The translations under genes were made by a program, and so were the position numbers. DNA of 64,000 bases from an uncultured Pelagibacteraceae bacterium. GTDB lineage: Bacteria; Pseudomonadota; Alphaproteobacteria; Pelagibacterales; Pelagibacteraceae. Below the pieces are notes generated by a model, which had not been told where the DNA came from, did no database searches, and saw only the letters and a list, made by a program, of their open reading frames with translations. The stretch lies in the NCBI GenBank assembly GCA_902618855.1, contig CACNCD010000003.1, positions 33,878 to 97,877 on the forward strand, in the 5' to 3' direction. Of this stretch, positions 49,980 through 60,387 are shown one piece after another. Position 1 is the first letter of the stretch; each line of letters begins with the position of its first letter.

Positions 49980-52012
49980 TTTAATTTTTTTTGATATCTA
50001 ATCCATCCTGGACTTCTCATCGTTTCTTGCGCCTCAAAGTCTTGATTAAAATCAAATTCCTCTTCATTATTTATTTGATCCTCATCAAAATAGCTATTCT
50101 TTAACAAGTTTTTCTCAGGTAGTTCATCTAAAAATCTTGACGCCATACTATCGATCCAATCACCTTGATAAAATCTATTCATAGAAAATGAGATTATTGC
50201 AATACACTTTGCTCTTGTAATACCTACATAAGCTAGACGTCTTTCTTCTTCTAAACCATCTTGACCTTTTTCATCAATGGTTTTTTGATGAGGAAATAAA
50301 CCTTCTTCCCATCCTGGTAAGAAAACAACATCAAACTCCAAACCTTTTGATCCATGCATTGTCATTAAATTCACTTTTTCACCATCCCATTTTTGATCAA
50401 TAGAAGTTGCTAATGAAACGTGTTCAAGAAAACTTTCTAAATTATCAAATTCTTTCATTGCATTTAATAATTCTTTAATATTTTCTAGTCTATTTTCATT
50501 ATCTAAATCTTTTTTATTTTTTAACATTGAAGAATATCCAGATTCATCAATTATCATTTGCATTAATTTAACATGATTCATTTTTTTTATAGTTAGATCA
50601 TTTCTCCATTTAGATACCATGTTGAGAAAAGAACTAAGTCCAATTTTTGTTTTTGGTTTTATTAAATTTAACTCGATTAGTTTTTTTGCAGCCAATTCAA
50701 GACTTAACGAATTTTTTTTCGCATAGTCATTTATTTGTTTAATCGTAGTATCCCCTATAGATCTTTTTGGAGTGTTTACAATTCTTTCAAATGCTAAATC
50801 GTCTTTACTCTGATAAATTAATCTTAAATAAGAAGTGCAATCTTTTATTTCTGCTCTTTCATAAAATTTAATTCCTCCTATAATCCGATATGGTAAACCA
50901 ATTTTAAGAAATCGTTCTTCAAATTCTCTTGTTTGAAAGATAGCCCTAACTAAAATTGCAATATTATTTAATGAATAATTTTTTTTTAATTTTTCGATTT
51001 TATCACTGACTCCCATAGCTTCATCTTTTCCATTTCTAAAACATTCAAGTGATACTAATTCTCCATCTGTACTGTTTGTATATAAGTTTTTTCCAACTCT
51101 ATTTTTATTATTTTCTATTAATTTTGATGCAACCGTGAGAATATTTTGGGTTGATCGGTAATTTTCCTCTAATCTTATAATTTTAGTATCCTTATATTTT
51201 TTATCAAAATCTAAAAAATTTTTTATTTCCGCACCTCTCCAACTATAGATTGACTGATCATCATCACCAACACAGCAAATGTTATTGTATTGGTTTGTTA
51301 AACAGCTGAGCCATCTACTTTGTATATGATTAGTATCCTGATACTCGTCAACTAGTATATATTTAAAACTTTTAGAATATAATTCTGCTATATCTGGATT
51401 TTTTTCGAATATTTTTACACAATGTAAAATTAAGTCACCAAAATCGCATGTATTTAAATCTATTAGTTTTGATTGGTAAATTTTATAAATTTTCAAAAAG
51501 CCTTTTTCTAAAATGTCTTTTTTTTTTAAAATTACATCTTCGGGGTACCATCCTTTATTTTTCCATTTATCAATAATCGCCAATATAAAATTTGGTGAAA
51601 TTTTTTTAATATCTATGTTTTCGGCTTTACAAATATTTTTTATTAATCTTGTTTGGTCATCTTGATCAATTATAGAAAAATTGGAATTTAAACCAACAGC
51701 CTTCGCATGTTTTCTTAATAATTTTGCACTTATAGAATGAAAAGTTCCAAGCCATGAAAGTCCAACAGCTTCTTTGCTCAAAATTGAACTTACTCTATTT
51801 CTCATTTCACTTGCGGCTTTATTTGTAAAAGTTACTGCTAGTATTTGATTAGGATAAGCTTTTTTTTCCTTAATAATGTGAGCAATTCTAGAGGTTAAAA
51901 CTTTTGTTTTTCCAGATCCTGCTCCAGCGACAATAAGTAAAGGCCCGTTAAGGTACAAAACCGCCTCTTTTTGAGAGTTATTTAATTTTTTTAGGTATTC
52001 AGAGTTTATCAT
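49976..52012 (-). CDS. uvrD: UvrD/PcrA-type DNA helicase
   Basis: A 678-residue superfamily 1A 3'-5' helicase. Q motif LNNSQKEAVLYLNGPLL, Walker A VAGAGSGKTKVLTSRIAH, motif II VDEYQDTNHIQSRW, motif III GDDDQSIYSWRGAE, motif IV RLEENYRST, and motif V/VI LMTMHGSKGLEFDVVFL and YVGITRAK. Acts in excision and mismatch repair, complementing uvrB and uvrC in the window. The C-terminal tail is acidic and shorter than in E. coli UvrD. Divergent from the AsmA-like gene over 34 bp. Confidence 0.94.
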   Translation of the reverse strand: MINSEYLKKLNNSQKEAVLYLNGPLLIVAGAGSGKTKVLTSRIAHIIKEKKAYPNQILAVTFTNKAASEMRNRVSSILSKEAVGLSWLGTFHSISAKLLRKHAKAVGLNSNFSIIDQDDQTRLIKNICKAENIDIKKISPNFILAIIDKWKNKGWYPEDVILKKKDILEKGFLKIYKIYQSKLIDLNTCDFGDLILHCVKIFEKNPDIAELYSKSFKYILVDEYQDTNHIQSRWLSCLTNQYNNICCVGDDDQSIYSWRGAEIKNFLDFDKKYKDTKIIRLEENYRSTQNILTVASKLIENNKNRVGKNLYTNSTDGELVSLECFRNGKDEAMGVSDKIEKLKKNYSLNNIAILVRAIFQTREFEERFLKIGLPYRIIGGIKFYERAEIKDCTSYLRLIYQSKDDLAFERIVNTPKRSIGDTTIKQINDYAKKNSLSLELAAKKLIELNLIKPKTKIGLSSFLNMVSKWRNDLTIKKMNHVKLMQMIIDESGYSSMLKNKKDLDNENRLENIKELLNAMKEFDNLESFLEHVSLATSIDQKWDGEKVNLMTMHGSKGLEFDVVFLPGWEEGLFPHQKTIDEKGQDGLEEERRLAYVGITRAKCIAIISFSMNRFYQGDWIDSMASRFLDELPEKNLLKNSYFDEDQINNEEEFDFNQDFEAQETMRSPGWIRYQKKLK

Positions 52013-52046
52013 TTATAAACTATCATTATAAAACTATTAAAACTCC

Positions 52047-53564
52047 ATGAAAAATATAATTTTTAAAAAAATTGCAAAAGTTAACAATTTTTTTATCAAT
52101 TATTTTAATAAAATAAATGAGTTTATAAAGGCAATAAATCATAAATTTAAAAATATTAGTAGTTTTAATAGATATTTAATTTTTTTTATAACTTTACTAT
52201 TTCTTTATTTATTTTTTTTATCGATACCTAGTCTATATGACAAAGAGCCACTACAAACAAAACTAAATAAGATTATAAATGAGGAATATAATGTAAATTT
52301 AAGTTTATCTTCAGAAATTCAGTATAATATTTTACCAAAACCTCACTTTTTAATTAAAAACGTTAAATTCTTTTCAAATGAAACCGATTTACCAAAAGAA
52401 CTTGGTCAAATTAAAAAGTTAAAGGTGTTTATAAGCCAAAAAAATTTTTTAAAACGAGGAATTATTGAAATAAATTCTATATCTTTAAATAGAGCTAATT
52501 TTTCAATTCACCAAAATGATTTAAAATATTTTATAAATTTTTTAGGAGAAAAATTTTCCAGTCAAAAACTAAAAATAAAAAATAGTAAATTTTTCTATAT
52601 AGATGATAATAAAAACGTAATTTCAATATTTCCCATATCTAAACTTAAACTATTTTATAATAATGAAGATTCTAAAAATTTGTTAATATCTAAAGGAGAA
52701 TTTTTTACAATTCCATATTCTTTAAATTGGAATAAAGATTTTTCTAAAAAAAAAAGTTCAACAATTTTCAAGTTAAAGAAGCTTAATCTTAAAATAGCAA
52801 ATTTTAAAATGGAAGAAAAAAATAATGTTCAGGAAATCAAAAATATCATTAATTTTAGAAATATTGAAATGGAATCAAAAATTATTTTAAATAAAAATCA
52901 AATTGAAATTAAATCTCAAGAAAACTCAAAAATAAAAAATAACAAAATTGAATATATTGGCAAAATAGATTTAAGCCCTTTTTATTTAAAAATGGATTTA
53001 AACCTTGAGAAATTAAATTTCAAAAAAAATATCTTTGATAATAACCTTTTAAGAAACCTGCTTTTGATTGAACCATTATATGATGAAAATCTAAATGCAA
53101 AATTTATATTTAATGTTGAAAAATTAATCAAAGGTAAATTATTTAACTCTTCGAAAATATTGGTCAGTTTAGAAAATGGAGCTATAAATTTTGATAATAC
53201 AATTTTTAAAGGGGATTTAGGAAATCTTAATTTAATTAGTGGTAATTTAGTAAATACAAAGGACGATTTAATTTTTACCGGAAACTTTGTATTTAAGATT
53301 TTGTCTGAAGATTTATTTTATAGATTGTTTCAGGTTAGTAAAAAAAATAGAAATAAAATTAACAATATTTATTTTGATATAAGTTATAATTTAATTAAAG
53401 ATAAAATTATTATAAATAATTTGATTTTAGAACCAGGCAAAATTAAAGCAGAGGAAGAATTACAAGATACTTTAAATTTAATTGAGAATGAAAACAAAAT
53501 TCATAATTGGATTGATTTTAAAAATTTTGTTAGAAAAATATTTGTAAACTATTATGAGGGATAA
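52047..53564 (+). CDS. AsmA-like envelope protein
   Basis: A 505-residue protein with a basic cytoplasmic N-terminus, one membrane helix ([18 protein letters not shown], about residues 45-63), and a periplasmic part. The AsmA-type segment [10 protein letters not shown]-like ([20 protein letters not shown]) followed by KNVKF is clear; AsmA proteins start with such an N-terminal chorein-like beta-taco. The family is linked to lipid transport and outer-membrane assembly. Sequence is otherwise divergent, Lys/Asn/Ile-rich. Ends 13 bp inside the convergent fumC. Confidence 0.7.
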   Translation: MKNIIFKKIAKVNNFFINYFNKINEFIKAINHKFKNISSFNRYLIFFITLLFLYLFFLSIPSLYDKEPLQTKLNKIINEEYNVNLSLSSEIQYNILPKPHFLIKNVKFFSNETDLPKELGQIKKLKVFISQKNFLKRGIIEINSISLNRANFSIHQNDLKYFINFLGEKFSSQKLKIKNSKFFYIDDNKNVISIFPISKLKLFYNNEDSKNLLISKGEFFTIPYSLNWNKDFSKKKSSTIFKLKKLNLKIANFKMEEKNNVQEIKNIINFRNIEMESKIILNKNQIEIKSQENSKIKNNKIEYIGKIDLSPFYLKMDLNLEKLNFKKNIFDNNLLRNLLLIEPLYDENLNAKFIFNVEKLIKGKLFNSSKILVSLENGAINFDNTIFKGDLGNLNLISGNLVNTKDDLIFTGNFVFKILSEDLFYRLFQVSKKNRNKINNIYFDISYNLIKDKIIINNLILEPGKIKAEEELQDTLNLIENENKIHNWIDFKNFVRKIFVNYYEG

Positions 53565-54940
53565 ATCATTTTTTTTGGATTAATGATCTTGTTATATTCA
53601 TTCTCATTTATCAAACCTGATTTTAGTGTTTCGTACTTAAGTGTAGTTTTATTTTTCAAAGCTTTTTTTGCAATTTTAGCAGCATTATCATAGCCAATTT
53701 TTGGCGTAAGGGCCGTTACTAACATTAATGAATTATCCAATAATTCTTTAATTCTATTTTTATCAGCTTTAATTCCAGAAACACAATATTTTGCAAAACT
53801 ACCTGTACTGTCTGACAAAATTTTTATTGATTGAAGTATATTATGAATAATTAAAGGTTTAAAAACATTTAACTCAAAATGTCCATGAGATCCAGCCATA
53901 GTAATTCCATTATGATTTCCAATTACTTTGACACAGACCATAGTTACTGCTTCACATTGTGTTGGATTAATTTTTCCTGGCATAATAGAAGATCCCGGTT
54001 CATTTTCGGGAAGAATTAATTCTCCGTAACCAGCTCTAGGACCTGACCCCAAAAATCTTATATCATTAGCAATTTTCATCAAACAAACTGCAGTTGTATT
54101 TAAAGTTCCAGAAAAATTTACTATTGAATCATGAGCCGCCAAAGCTGCAAATTTATTTTTCGCAGGTTTAAAAGGAAGTTTTGTAATTTTTTTTATTTCA
54201 TTAACAATTTTTTTATCAAAATTTTTCTTTGTATTAATCCCTGTTCCTACCGCTGTACCTCCTTGTGCTAGAAAATATATTTCATTCAACGCATTTTTTA
54301 TTCTTTCAATACTTTTTTCTAATTGAGACTGATATCCAGAAAATTCCTGTCCAAGCGAAAGAGGAGTCGCATCTTGGAGATGAGTTCTTCCAATCTTAAC
54401 AATTTTATTAAATTGCTTAACTTTTTTTTTTAGTTCAATATTAAGTTTATTAAGTGATGGGATTAATAAATCTCTAGTTTGTAATGCGATCGCAATATGC
54501 ATTGCTGTTGGAAAAACATCATTTGTTGACTGAGATCTATTAACATGATCGTTTGGATGAACAGGTTTTTTTGTACCTTTTTTACCGCCTAAAATTTCTA
54601 TCGCTCTATTTGAAATTACTTCATTAACATTCATATTTGTTTGAGTTCCGGAGCCAGTTTGCCAGACTTTAAGAGGAAAATTGTCATCCATTTTTCCCTG
54701 AATAACTTCATTGGCTGCTTTGATTATTGCTCCTGAAATCTTTTTATCTATATCTTTATTTTTGTAATTAACAATTGCGGCAGCTTTCTTAATAATTGCG
54801 ATAGATTTTATTAAAACTGGTCTTACTAGAAAATCTCCAATATCGAAGTATTTTTTTGACCTTTGAGTTGATGCACCCCAATATTTATCAGAGGAAACTT
54901 TAATACTACCTATACTATCATATTCTTTTCTATATTTCAT
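53552..54940 (-). CDS. fumC: Class II fumarate hydratase
   Basis: About 462 residues from ATG 54940 (a longer frame begins at 54970 but its first ten residues, including a hydrophobic LYFVL, are not family-like). TCA-cycle enzyme interconverting fumarate and malate. Diagnostic motifs: [52 protein letters not shown], and the superfamily loop [16 protein letters not shown]. Sequence is full length. Divergent from the pyrophosphohydrolase gene over 60 bp. Confidence 0.97.
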   Translation of the reverse strand: MKYRKEYDSIGSIKVSSDKYWGASTQRSKKYFDIGDFLVRPVLIKSIAIIKKAAAIVNYKNKDIDKKISGAIIKAANEVIQGKMDDNFPLKVWQTGSGTQTNMNVNEVISNRAIEILGGKKGTKKPVHPNDHVNRSQSTNDVFPTAMHIAIALQTRDLLIPSLNKLNIELKKKVKQFNKIVKIGRTHLQDATPLSLGQEFSGYQSQLEKSIERIKNALNEIYFLAQGGTAVGTGINTKKNFDKKIVNEIKKITKLPFKPAKNKFAALAAHDSIVNFSGTLNTTAVCLMKIANDIRFLGSGPRAGYGELILPENEPGSSIMPGKINPTQCEAVTMVCVKVIGNHNGITMAGSHGHFELNVFKPLIIHNILQSIKILSDSTGSFAKYCVSGIKADKNRIKELLDNSLMLVTALTPKIGYDNAAKIAKKALKNKTTLKYETLKSGLINENEYNKIINPKKMIYPS

Positions 54941-55000
54941 TTTTAGAACAAAGTATAAATTCTTATACAATAAAAAATATAAAATTCATATAGGAGCCTT

Positions 55001-55372
55001 ATGACAAATTTTGAAAAAGTTGGTTTGTTTATGAAAACATTTGGACAAGAGGTAAAATCCAAGCCAGCCTTAAGTACAAAAAAAATAAACGACTTAAGAA
55101 TTGAGTTAATTGGTGAGGAATTAGAAGAATTCAAAGAGGCAATAAAAAACAATGATTTAAAAGAGGCAGTTGATGCGCTTACAGATATTTTATATGTAAC
55201 ATATGGAGCGGGTCATGCTTTTGGGGTAAATCTTGATAAATGCTTTGATGAAGTTCAAAGATCAAATATGAGCAAGCTTGGAATGGATGGAAAACCAATT
55301 TATAATGACAAAGGTAAAGTTATGAAAGGTCCAAATTACTTTAAGCCAGACTTGTCAAAGTTTATAGGTTAA
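55001..55372 (+). CDS. MazG-like nucleoside triphosphate pyrophosphohydrolase
   Basis: A 123-residue all-alpha NTP pyrophosphohydrolase. The metal-binding pattern EExxE...ExxD is visible in IGEELEEFKEAI and KEAVDALTDILYVTYGAG. The C-terminal part (EVQRSNMSKLGMDGKPIYND) resembles the short MazG-like/HisE-like group found in phages and bacteria. Substrate is probably a non-canonical or excess NTP. An AGGAG ribosome-binding sequence precedes the ATG. It abuts the next gene within 1 bp. Confidence 0.85.
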   Translation: MTNFEKVGLFMKTFGQEVKSKPALSTKKINDLRIELIGEELEEFKEAIKNNDLKEAVDALTDILYVTYGAGHAFGVNLDKCFDEVQRSNMSKLGMDGKPIYNDKGKVMKGPNYFKPDLSKFIG

Positions 55373-55373
55373 A

Positions 55374-56801
55374 ATGAGTAAAATTAAAAAAGTTTTTATA
55401 TTCTCAGGTGGCAGAGGTAAAAGATTGGGCGTTTACAAAAAAAATAATATAAAAGCTTTTGCTAAAATAAATTCAAAAAAAAATTTATTAAATCATATTG
55501 AAAATATAAATAAAAATCTCAATATAGAAAAAATTTATATAATTATTACAGAAAAAAAAGATTTTTTTGAAAAAGAATTTGAAGAATATAAAAATGTTGA
55601 GATTTTAGAAAACGAAAAAACCTATACATACAAAGGAATTTTAAGTGGTCTTAAATTGATTAAAAATTATGTTTCTGAAAATGAAAAATTTATAATTTTT
55701 TTAGCTGACGAATATTTTGAGGAAAATGATTTCAAAAATTTTTGCAAGGAAGCTTCAAATATAAGTTTGGAAGAAAATTTAATTGCAATTAAAAAATTCG
55801 AATTTCCACAAGAATATTTTAAAAATTATTCAGTGATAATTGATGAGCAAAAAAATACAATCTTAGAAAGTTTTGAAAAAAATAAAAATATAGTTTCTGA
55901 GTTTTATGGAACTGGTCTAATGTGTTTAAATAATGAATTGTTTACTTTATTAAAGGATAATGACGACAAAAAACCTTTTTACTCTATAATTAATAAATTC
56001 AAAAAACCTATTTATTTTAAACTTAAAAACTACGTTAATATAAATACAAAAGTTGATATTTATAATTTACAAAAAAATCTTAAAAAAAACACACCATTAA
56101 AAATCGATGTTGTAATACCAGCATATAGAGAGGAAGAAAGTATAGCTTACGTAGTTAGAGATTTTAAAAAAGTATGTAGAAATGTTATTGTTGCCTGCAA
56201 AAAAAGCGATGATAATACAGAAGTCTTAGTTGAGCAAAATGGTGGAAAATTAGTATCTGGAGACTTTCTTGGATATGGCCACGCTATTAAGCAAGGAATA
56301 AAAAACTCTGATGCTGATATAATAGTTTTATCCGAGGCAGATGGAACATTTAGATCTTCTGACGTTGAAAAATTTATTACATTACTTAAAGAATCTGACT
56401 TGGTAGTTGGCACCAGAACAAACCCTTCATATATTCAGTATGGAGCCAGCATGGGAATTTTAAAAAGATTTTTTAATATTTTATACGGTAAAATAATTAC
56501 AATTTTATGGCTTGATAGATCTGTATCTTTAACAGATGTTGGATGTACATTAAGAGCTTTTTGGAGAGAAGATTATTTAGAAATAGAAAAAAATTTAAAT
56601 TCTAATAATGCTTCATTTGCTCCAGAACATACAATAGAATTTATTCAGAATGGATTTAGAGTTATTGAGATTCCAGTATGCTATTATCCAAGATCTTTAG
56701 GAATGTCAAAGATTTCAGGAACATTATTTCAATCAGCAATTACAGCTTTAAAAATGATAAAGACTATTTCTTTTAAAAGAATTTATTATTTTTTCAAATA
56801 A
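55374..56801 (+). CDS. Nucleotidyltransferase-GT2 glycosyltransferase fusion
   Basis: A 475-residue two-domain protein. Residues 1 to about 235 form a sugar-1-phosphate nucleotidyltransferase-like fold (FIFSGGRGKRLGVYKK with the P-loop; FIIFLADEYFEEND). Residues about 243-475 form a family 2 GT-A glycosyltransferase like polyprenyl-phosphate sugar transferases (VVIPAYREEESIAYVVRDF, IIVLSEADGTFRSSDVEKF, LVVGTRTNPSYIQYG). The C-terminus has a hydrophobic amphipathic stretch rather than clear membrane helices. Plausibly it activates a sugar and moves it to a lipid carrier. Convergent with the membrane protein gene, 7 bp apart. Confidence 0.8.
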   Translation: MSKIKKVFIFSGGRGKRLGVYKKNNIKAFAKINSKKNLLNHIENINKNLNIEKIYIIITEKKDFFEKEFEEYKNVEILENEKTYTYKGILSGLKLIKNYVSENEKFIIFLADEYFEENDFKNFCKEASNISLEENLIAIKKFEFPQEYFKNYSVIIDEQKNTILESFEKNKNIVSEFYGTGLMCLNNELFTLLKDNDDKKPFYSIINKFKKPIYFKLKNYVNINTKVDIYNLQKNLKKNTPLKIDVVIPAYREEESIAYVVRDFKKVCRNVIVACKKSDDNTEVLVEQNGGKLVSGDFLGYGHAIKQGIKNSDADIIVLSEADGTFRSSDVEKFITLLKESDLVVGTRTNPSYIQYGASMGILKRFFNILYGKIITILWLDRSVSLTDVGCTLRAFWREDYLEIEKNLNSNNASFAPEHTIEFIQNGFRVIEIPVCYYPRSLGMSKISGTLFQSAITALKMIKTISFKRIYYFFK

Positions 56802-56808
56802 AATTATT

Positions 56809-58284
56809 TTAGAAACTACAATTTTTTAAATCTACTAAAATGTAATTATCTACAAATTTTTTTTCATTTTTACATTTAATTATCTCCAAATGAGATTTAG
56901 AAAAAAGTATAAAGTCAATTTTACTTATTTTTAAAATCTCTTTTAAATTATTATTAAATTCTTCAATTGATTTTGAATTAAAAAAGGAGTCTGCAAGATC
57001 AATTCTTTTTTTCCACTCAATTACGTCTTTAGGATGACTTGGATGGGTTTTAAAATCCACAAATAAGGGTTGGGAAAAATTTAATCTAAGCTGGGAAACT
57101 ATATCTGGTTTAAGAGATTTTATTGACTGAACTAGCCAAATATCTTTACTATTTGTAAAAGTTTCAACTAATTTTGACTTTTGAATAAAATTTTTATTAG
57201 CGTTAATATTTATATTTAAACCAATTAAAAATAAAATAGTAATCACTAAATAAAATAATGACTGCGATAATTTTTTAAATTTTTCAATCTTTATGGATAA
57301 ATTTATTTTATTATCAAAAAATGTATAAATTTCTTTTATTATAACGAAATAGGCTATAGGGATTAATACAACATTGAGTCTGTGCAAAAACATTAATTTA
57401 ACTGTATTTGATTGCAGGTAACTCACTAAAAAAAGAGAAATTAAAATATAGGTAAGCCCAAGAATTAAAATCAATTTAAGATTTTTATTACTACACAACA
57501 ATGATCCAAAGATTAAAATTAAAAAAGATACTATATCTCTTTTTCCTAAAAAACTTATATCAGAGTGGTGTGGAACTCTAAAATTCGCAAGTATATCATG
57601 AGCAATTCTTAAATCTTCTGTGGTGCTTAACTGACTTTTTAAAGCAAACAAAATAGATGGTGAAATTAAAAAAATTCCAAATAATAAAAAAAAAGCAGTT
57701 TTTTTCAAATCATTCCTAAATATTAATAAAGTATAAATAAAACCCAAAACCATTGTCGTCGGTATTATAGATGGATGAAATAATGGTGGCACTGCAAGAA
57801 AAATTATCGATAAATAAAAATTTTTTCTTAAGAAAAAGTGAATACTAGCTATAAAAAATACGTTAAATATACTTGGTTGATATACTTCTCCTAATATATG
57901 TTGATTTTTTATTCCATTAAAACCCACACCCAAATAATATGCAATAACACTTAATATTAATATTATTGAAATTAAAATTAGTTTATTTTTTTCTTCATTA
58001 TTAAGAATTATTTTTAATAAAAAGTAAAAAAAAATTATTTCAAAAAATTTATTTATTAATTTTGGTAAATATTCATTTATTTTCATCAAAAAAAAGCTGA
58101 ACTGGGAAAAAATATAATTCCCATCCTTTGTAGTTGAAAGCCAATCATTCTGGAGAATGTTAGGATTGTTTAAAATGTATGCTTGAAAGAGGTAAACATT
58201 TTGATTGGAAAAGTAAAAAATTTTGATTGTTGGAAGAAGAATAGAAAAGGCAAGTGAAAATAAAAATATTTTTTTATTCATCAC
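56809..58284 (-). CDS. Polytopic membrane protein, candidate GT-C glycosyltransferase
   Basis: A 491-residue protein with roughly ten to eleven membrane helices and a soluble C-terminal part of about 110 residues. After the first helix comes a periplasmic-type loop LNNPNILQNDWLSTTKDG containing Asn-Asp-Trp, and a central LAVPPLFHPSIIPTT. This layout resembles GT-C transferases, whose catalytic acid lies in the first loop, but I cannot identify a family with certainty. It is translationally coupled (ATGA) to the DprE2-like gene, so a role in using polyprenyl-phosphate-arabinose is the best inference. Confidence 0.6.
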   Translation of the reverse strand: MMNKKIFLFSLAFSILLPTIKIFYFSNQNVYLFQAYILNNPNILQNDWLSTTKDGNYIFSQFSFFLMKINEYLPKLINKFFEIIFFYFLLKIILNNEEKNKLILISIILILSVIAYYLGVGFNGIKNQHILGEVYQPSIFNVFFIASIHFFLRKNFYLSIIFLAVPPLFHPSIIPTTMVLGFIYTLLIFRNDLKKTAFFLLFGIFLISPSILFALKSQLSTTEDLRIAHDILANFRVPHHSDISFLGKRDIVSFLILIFGSLLCSNKNLKLILILGLTYILISLFLVSYLQSNTVKLMFLHRLNVVLIPIAYFVIIKEIYTFFDNKINLSIKIEKFKKLSQSLFYLVITILFLIGLNININANKNFIQKSKLVETFTNSKDIWLVQSIKSLKPDIVSQLRLNFSQPLFVDFKTHPSHPKDVIEWKKRIDLADSFFNSKSIEEFNNNLKEILKISKIDFILFSKSHLEIIKCKNEKKFVDNYILVDLKNCSF

Positions 58285-59018
58285 AAGCGAATTTTTTTAT
58301 AAATAAAGCCTGGTATATACTTTATAATTAACATAATTATTTTCCAGAAAGACGGAACATAAATTTCACTTTCTCCATTATCAATTGCTTTTACAATTTT
58401 AGGTGAAATTTTTTCTGGGGACGACCATAGGAAATTTTTTTTATAATTTTTTGTCATTGGAGTATCAATGAATCCTGGTTTTATATCTACTACAGAAATA
58501 TTACTCTTATCAAGTCTTTGTCTAAGACCAGATAAAAAAGTACTTACCATTGCTTTTGCACTACCATAAACATAATTACTAGCCCTACCTCTATCTCCAG
58601 CTACAGAGGTAATTACTGCAATTGTTCCAGATTTTTTCTTTGATAATATTTTCGATATTTCAGTTAAAAGAGCAATTGTAGAAATTGCATTTGTTTTTAT
58701 TTCATCTAAAGTAGTTGACACATCTTCCTCACAATTTTCCTGATTAGGTAAATTTCCATAAGCAATTAATATTATATTTAAATCGCCAAGTTTATTTTGT
58801 GCTACGTCTAACATTTTTTTATGTTCTTCAATTGTATTTAAATTCATTAAATAAGAAAAAATTTCTTTGGATCCATTTAATTTCAAATCAGAATTTATTT
58901 TATTTAATTTTTCCTCATTTCTTCCAACTAAAAATAGACTTGCACCTTTTCTGGCCCATATTTTTGCACAGCTTTCAGCAATTGCAGAGGTTGCTCCTAA
59001 AATTAATATCTTTTTCAT
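58281..59018 (-). CDS. dprE2: DprE2-like SDR (polyprenylphosphoryl-2-keto-ribose reductase)
   Basis: A 245-residue SDR. ILGATSAIAESCAKIWARKG is the cofactor loop, and VITSVAGDRGRASNYVYGSAKA carries Ser, Tyr and Lys of the active site (cited in parts). The C-terminal IIKYIPGFIYKKIRL matches the distinctive tail of mycobacterial DprE2 (a VMMVLRHIPRSIF-like end). DprE2 reduces the 2-keto intermediate produced by DprE1 to polyprenyl-phospho-D-arabinose. Overlaps the upstream dprE1-like gene by 4 bp, exactly as expected for a two-component epimerase. Confidence 0.82.
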   Translation of the reverse strand: MKKILILGATSAIAESCAKIWARKGASLFLVGRNEEKLNKINSDLKLNGSKEIFSYLMNLNTIEEHKKMLDVAQNKLGDLNIILIAYGNLPNQENCEEDVSTTLDEIKTNAISTIALLTEISKILSKKKSGTIAVITSVAGDRGRASNYVYGSAKAMVSTFLSGLRQRLDKSNISVVDIKPGFIDTPMTKNYKKNFLWSSPEKISPKIVKAIDNGESEIYVPSFWKIIMLIIKYIPGFIYKKIRL

Positions 59019-60319
59019 TTTAAACCTAGTCTTAATGATTGATCAGAACGAAATTTGTTAGTAGCACCATATTTTTCTCTAATCTCTTCGAATTGTTTCC
59101 ATTTTGTATAACTATTTTTAAATATTTCTTCTTTCATCAAAGAGTCTTTTGTTAAATAAATTCTTCCTCCTAAGTTAGCTACAACCTTATCAAGCTCTTC
59201 AATACTTTTAAATAATTTTTTATCTATTTTGATATCCATGGCCAATGTATATCCTGACATCGGGAATGATAATAAATTATCATTTTGTTTTCCAAATTTT
59301 TTCAATACACCTAAAAAAGGGTTAATTCCAAATTCAGAAATTTTTTTAAATATAAGCTTAAGATTATTTACTATTTGGTCATTAGGGATTACAAACTGAT
59401 ATTGAATAAAACCATTTTTTCCATAAAGTCGATTCCAATTATTAATCTTATCTAAGGGATAGAAATAATCAAATAAATGCACTAATCTTTTTCTATTATT
59501 TTTATGATATGCATAATAAAGTTTATTAAACATTGATATAGAATACTTATTTAAAATAAATGAAGGGAAATTTTTAGATATATTAATTTTTCTTTTAATA
59601 TTAAAATTTAAATTCCCTTTTTCACTGTGTTCTCCTAATGTTATTATGCCTTTACCGATAGATTTTTCTTCTGCAAAGCAATCTAGCCACGCAACACTAT
59701 ATTGAGCTTTATCATTTTCTTCAAAAATTGAACAGGTATCTTCTAATGATTTCGATTTTAGTTCTGTTTGAATTATTTGTGATGATTTTATTGAAATTAA
59801 TTTTATAGTTGCTGAGAGAATAACGCCAGTCAATCCCATTCCTCCACATGTCGCATAAAACAAATCAGAATTATTTTCAGTAGAGATATTTTCAATATTT
59901 CCATTGCCCAACATTATTTTAATGTCTTTTACATGTTCTCCAAATGAACCTGATCTATGATGATTTTTTCCATGCACATCGCTAGCTATGGATCCTCCAA
60001 GTGTAGCAAAGCTTGTACCAGGTGAAACGGGTATGAACCATCCCGATGGAACAATATTTTCCAAAATTTTCTTAATAGTAATTCCTGCTTCGCAAGTTAT
60101 TAAACCATTTATTTTATCGAAGTGGATAATTTTATCCAAAAAACTTGTTTGAAGGACAGTTTTATAATTAGCACTATCCCCATAGCTACGACCTTTTCCT
60201 CTAGCAATAAATGTTTTTTTTAAATTGATTTTATATTCATCAATATTTCTAGGTAATATGACCTCTGAATTTGTTTTAGGATATCCTCCCCAGCCAGAAA
60301 TGGTTTTAAATGAATTCAT
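59015..60319 (-). CDS. dprE1: DprE1-like FAD oxidase (polyprenylphosphoryl-ribose 2-oxidase)
   Basis: A 434-residue VAO-type flavoenzyme. FAD-binding features IARGKGRSYGDSANYK, PVSPGTSFATLGGSIASDVHG and KNHHRSGSFGEHVKDIKIM align closely with mycobacterial DprE1, as do NRLYGKNGFIQYQFVIP and GGRIYLTKDS, including the conserved Lys of the active site. The residue corresponding to Cys387 of the tuberculosis enzyme is Ala360 (GYTLAMDIK). With DprE2 it inverts C2 of polyprenyl-phospho-ribose to arabinose. First gene of a three-gene coupled operon. Confidence 0.87.
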   Translation of the reverse strand: MNSFKTISGWGGYPKTNSEVILPRNIDEYKINLKKTFIARGKGRSYGDSANYKTVLQTSFLDKIIHFDKINGLITCEAGITIKKILENIVPSGWFIPVSPGTSFATLGGSIASDVHGKNHHRSGSFGEHVKDIKIMLGNGNIENISTENNSDLFYATCGGMGLTGVILSATIKLISIKSSQIIQTELKSKSLEDTCSIFEENDKAQYSVAWLDCFAEEKSIGKGIITLGEHSEKGNLNFNIKRKINISKNFPSFILNKYSISMFNKLYYAYHKNNRKRLVHLFDYFYPLDKINNWNRLYGKNGFIQYQFVIPNDQIVNNLKLIFKKISEFGINPFLGVLKKFGKQNDNLLSFPMSGYTLAMDIKIDKKLFKSIEELDKVVANLGGRIYLTKDSLMKEEIFKNSYTKWKQFEEIREKYGATNKFRSDQSLRLGLK

Positions 60320-60387
60320 TTTTTTTTAAAATTTATACAATTCTTCCTTAGTTTAATTTACTCTCTAAAATCTATTAAATTTAAATA

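Noticed and set aside
59015-60319. L-gulonolactone oxidase identity for the FAD oxidase
   Set aside because: The SDR partner with a DprE2-like C-terminus and the strong match to DprE1-specific segments favour DprE1.
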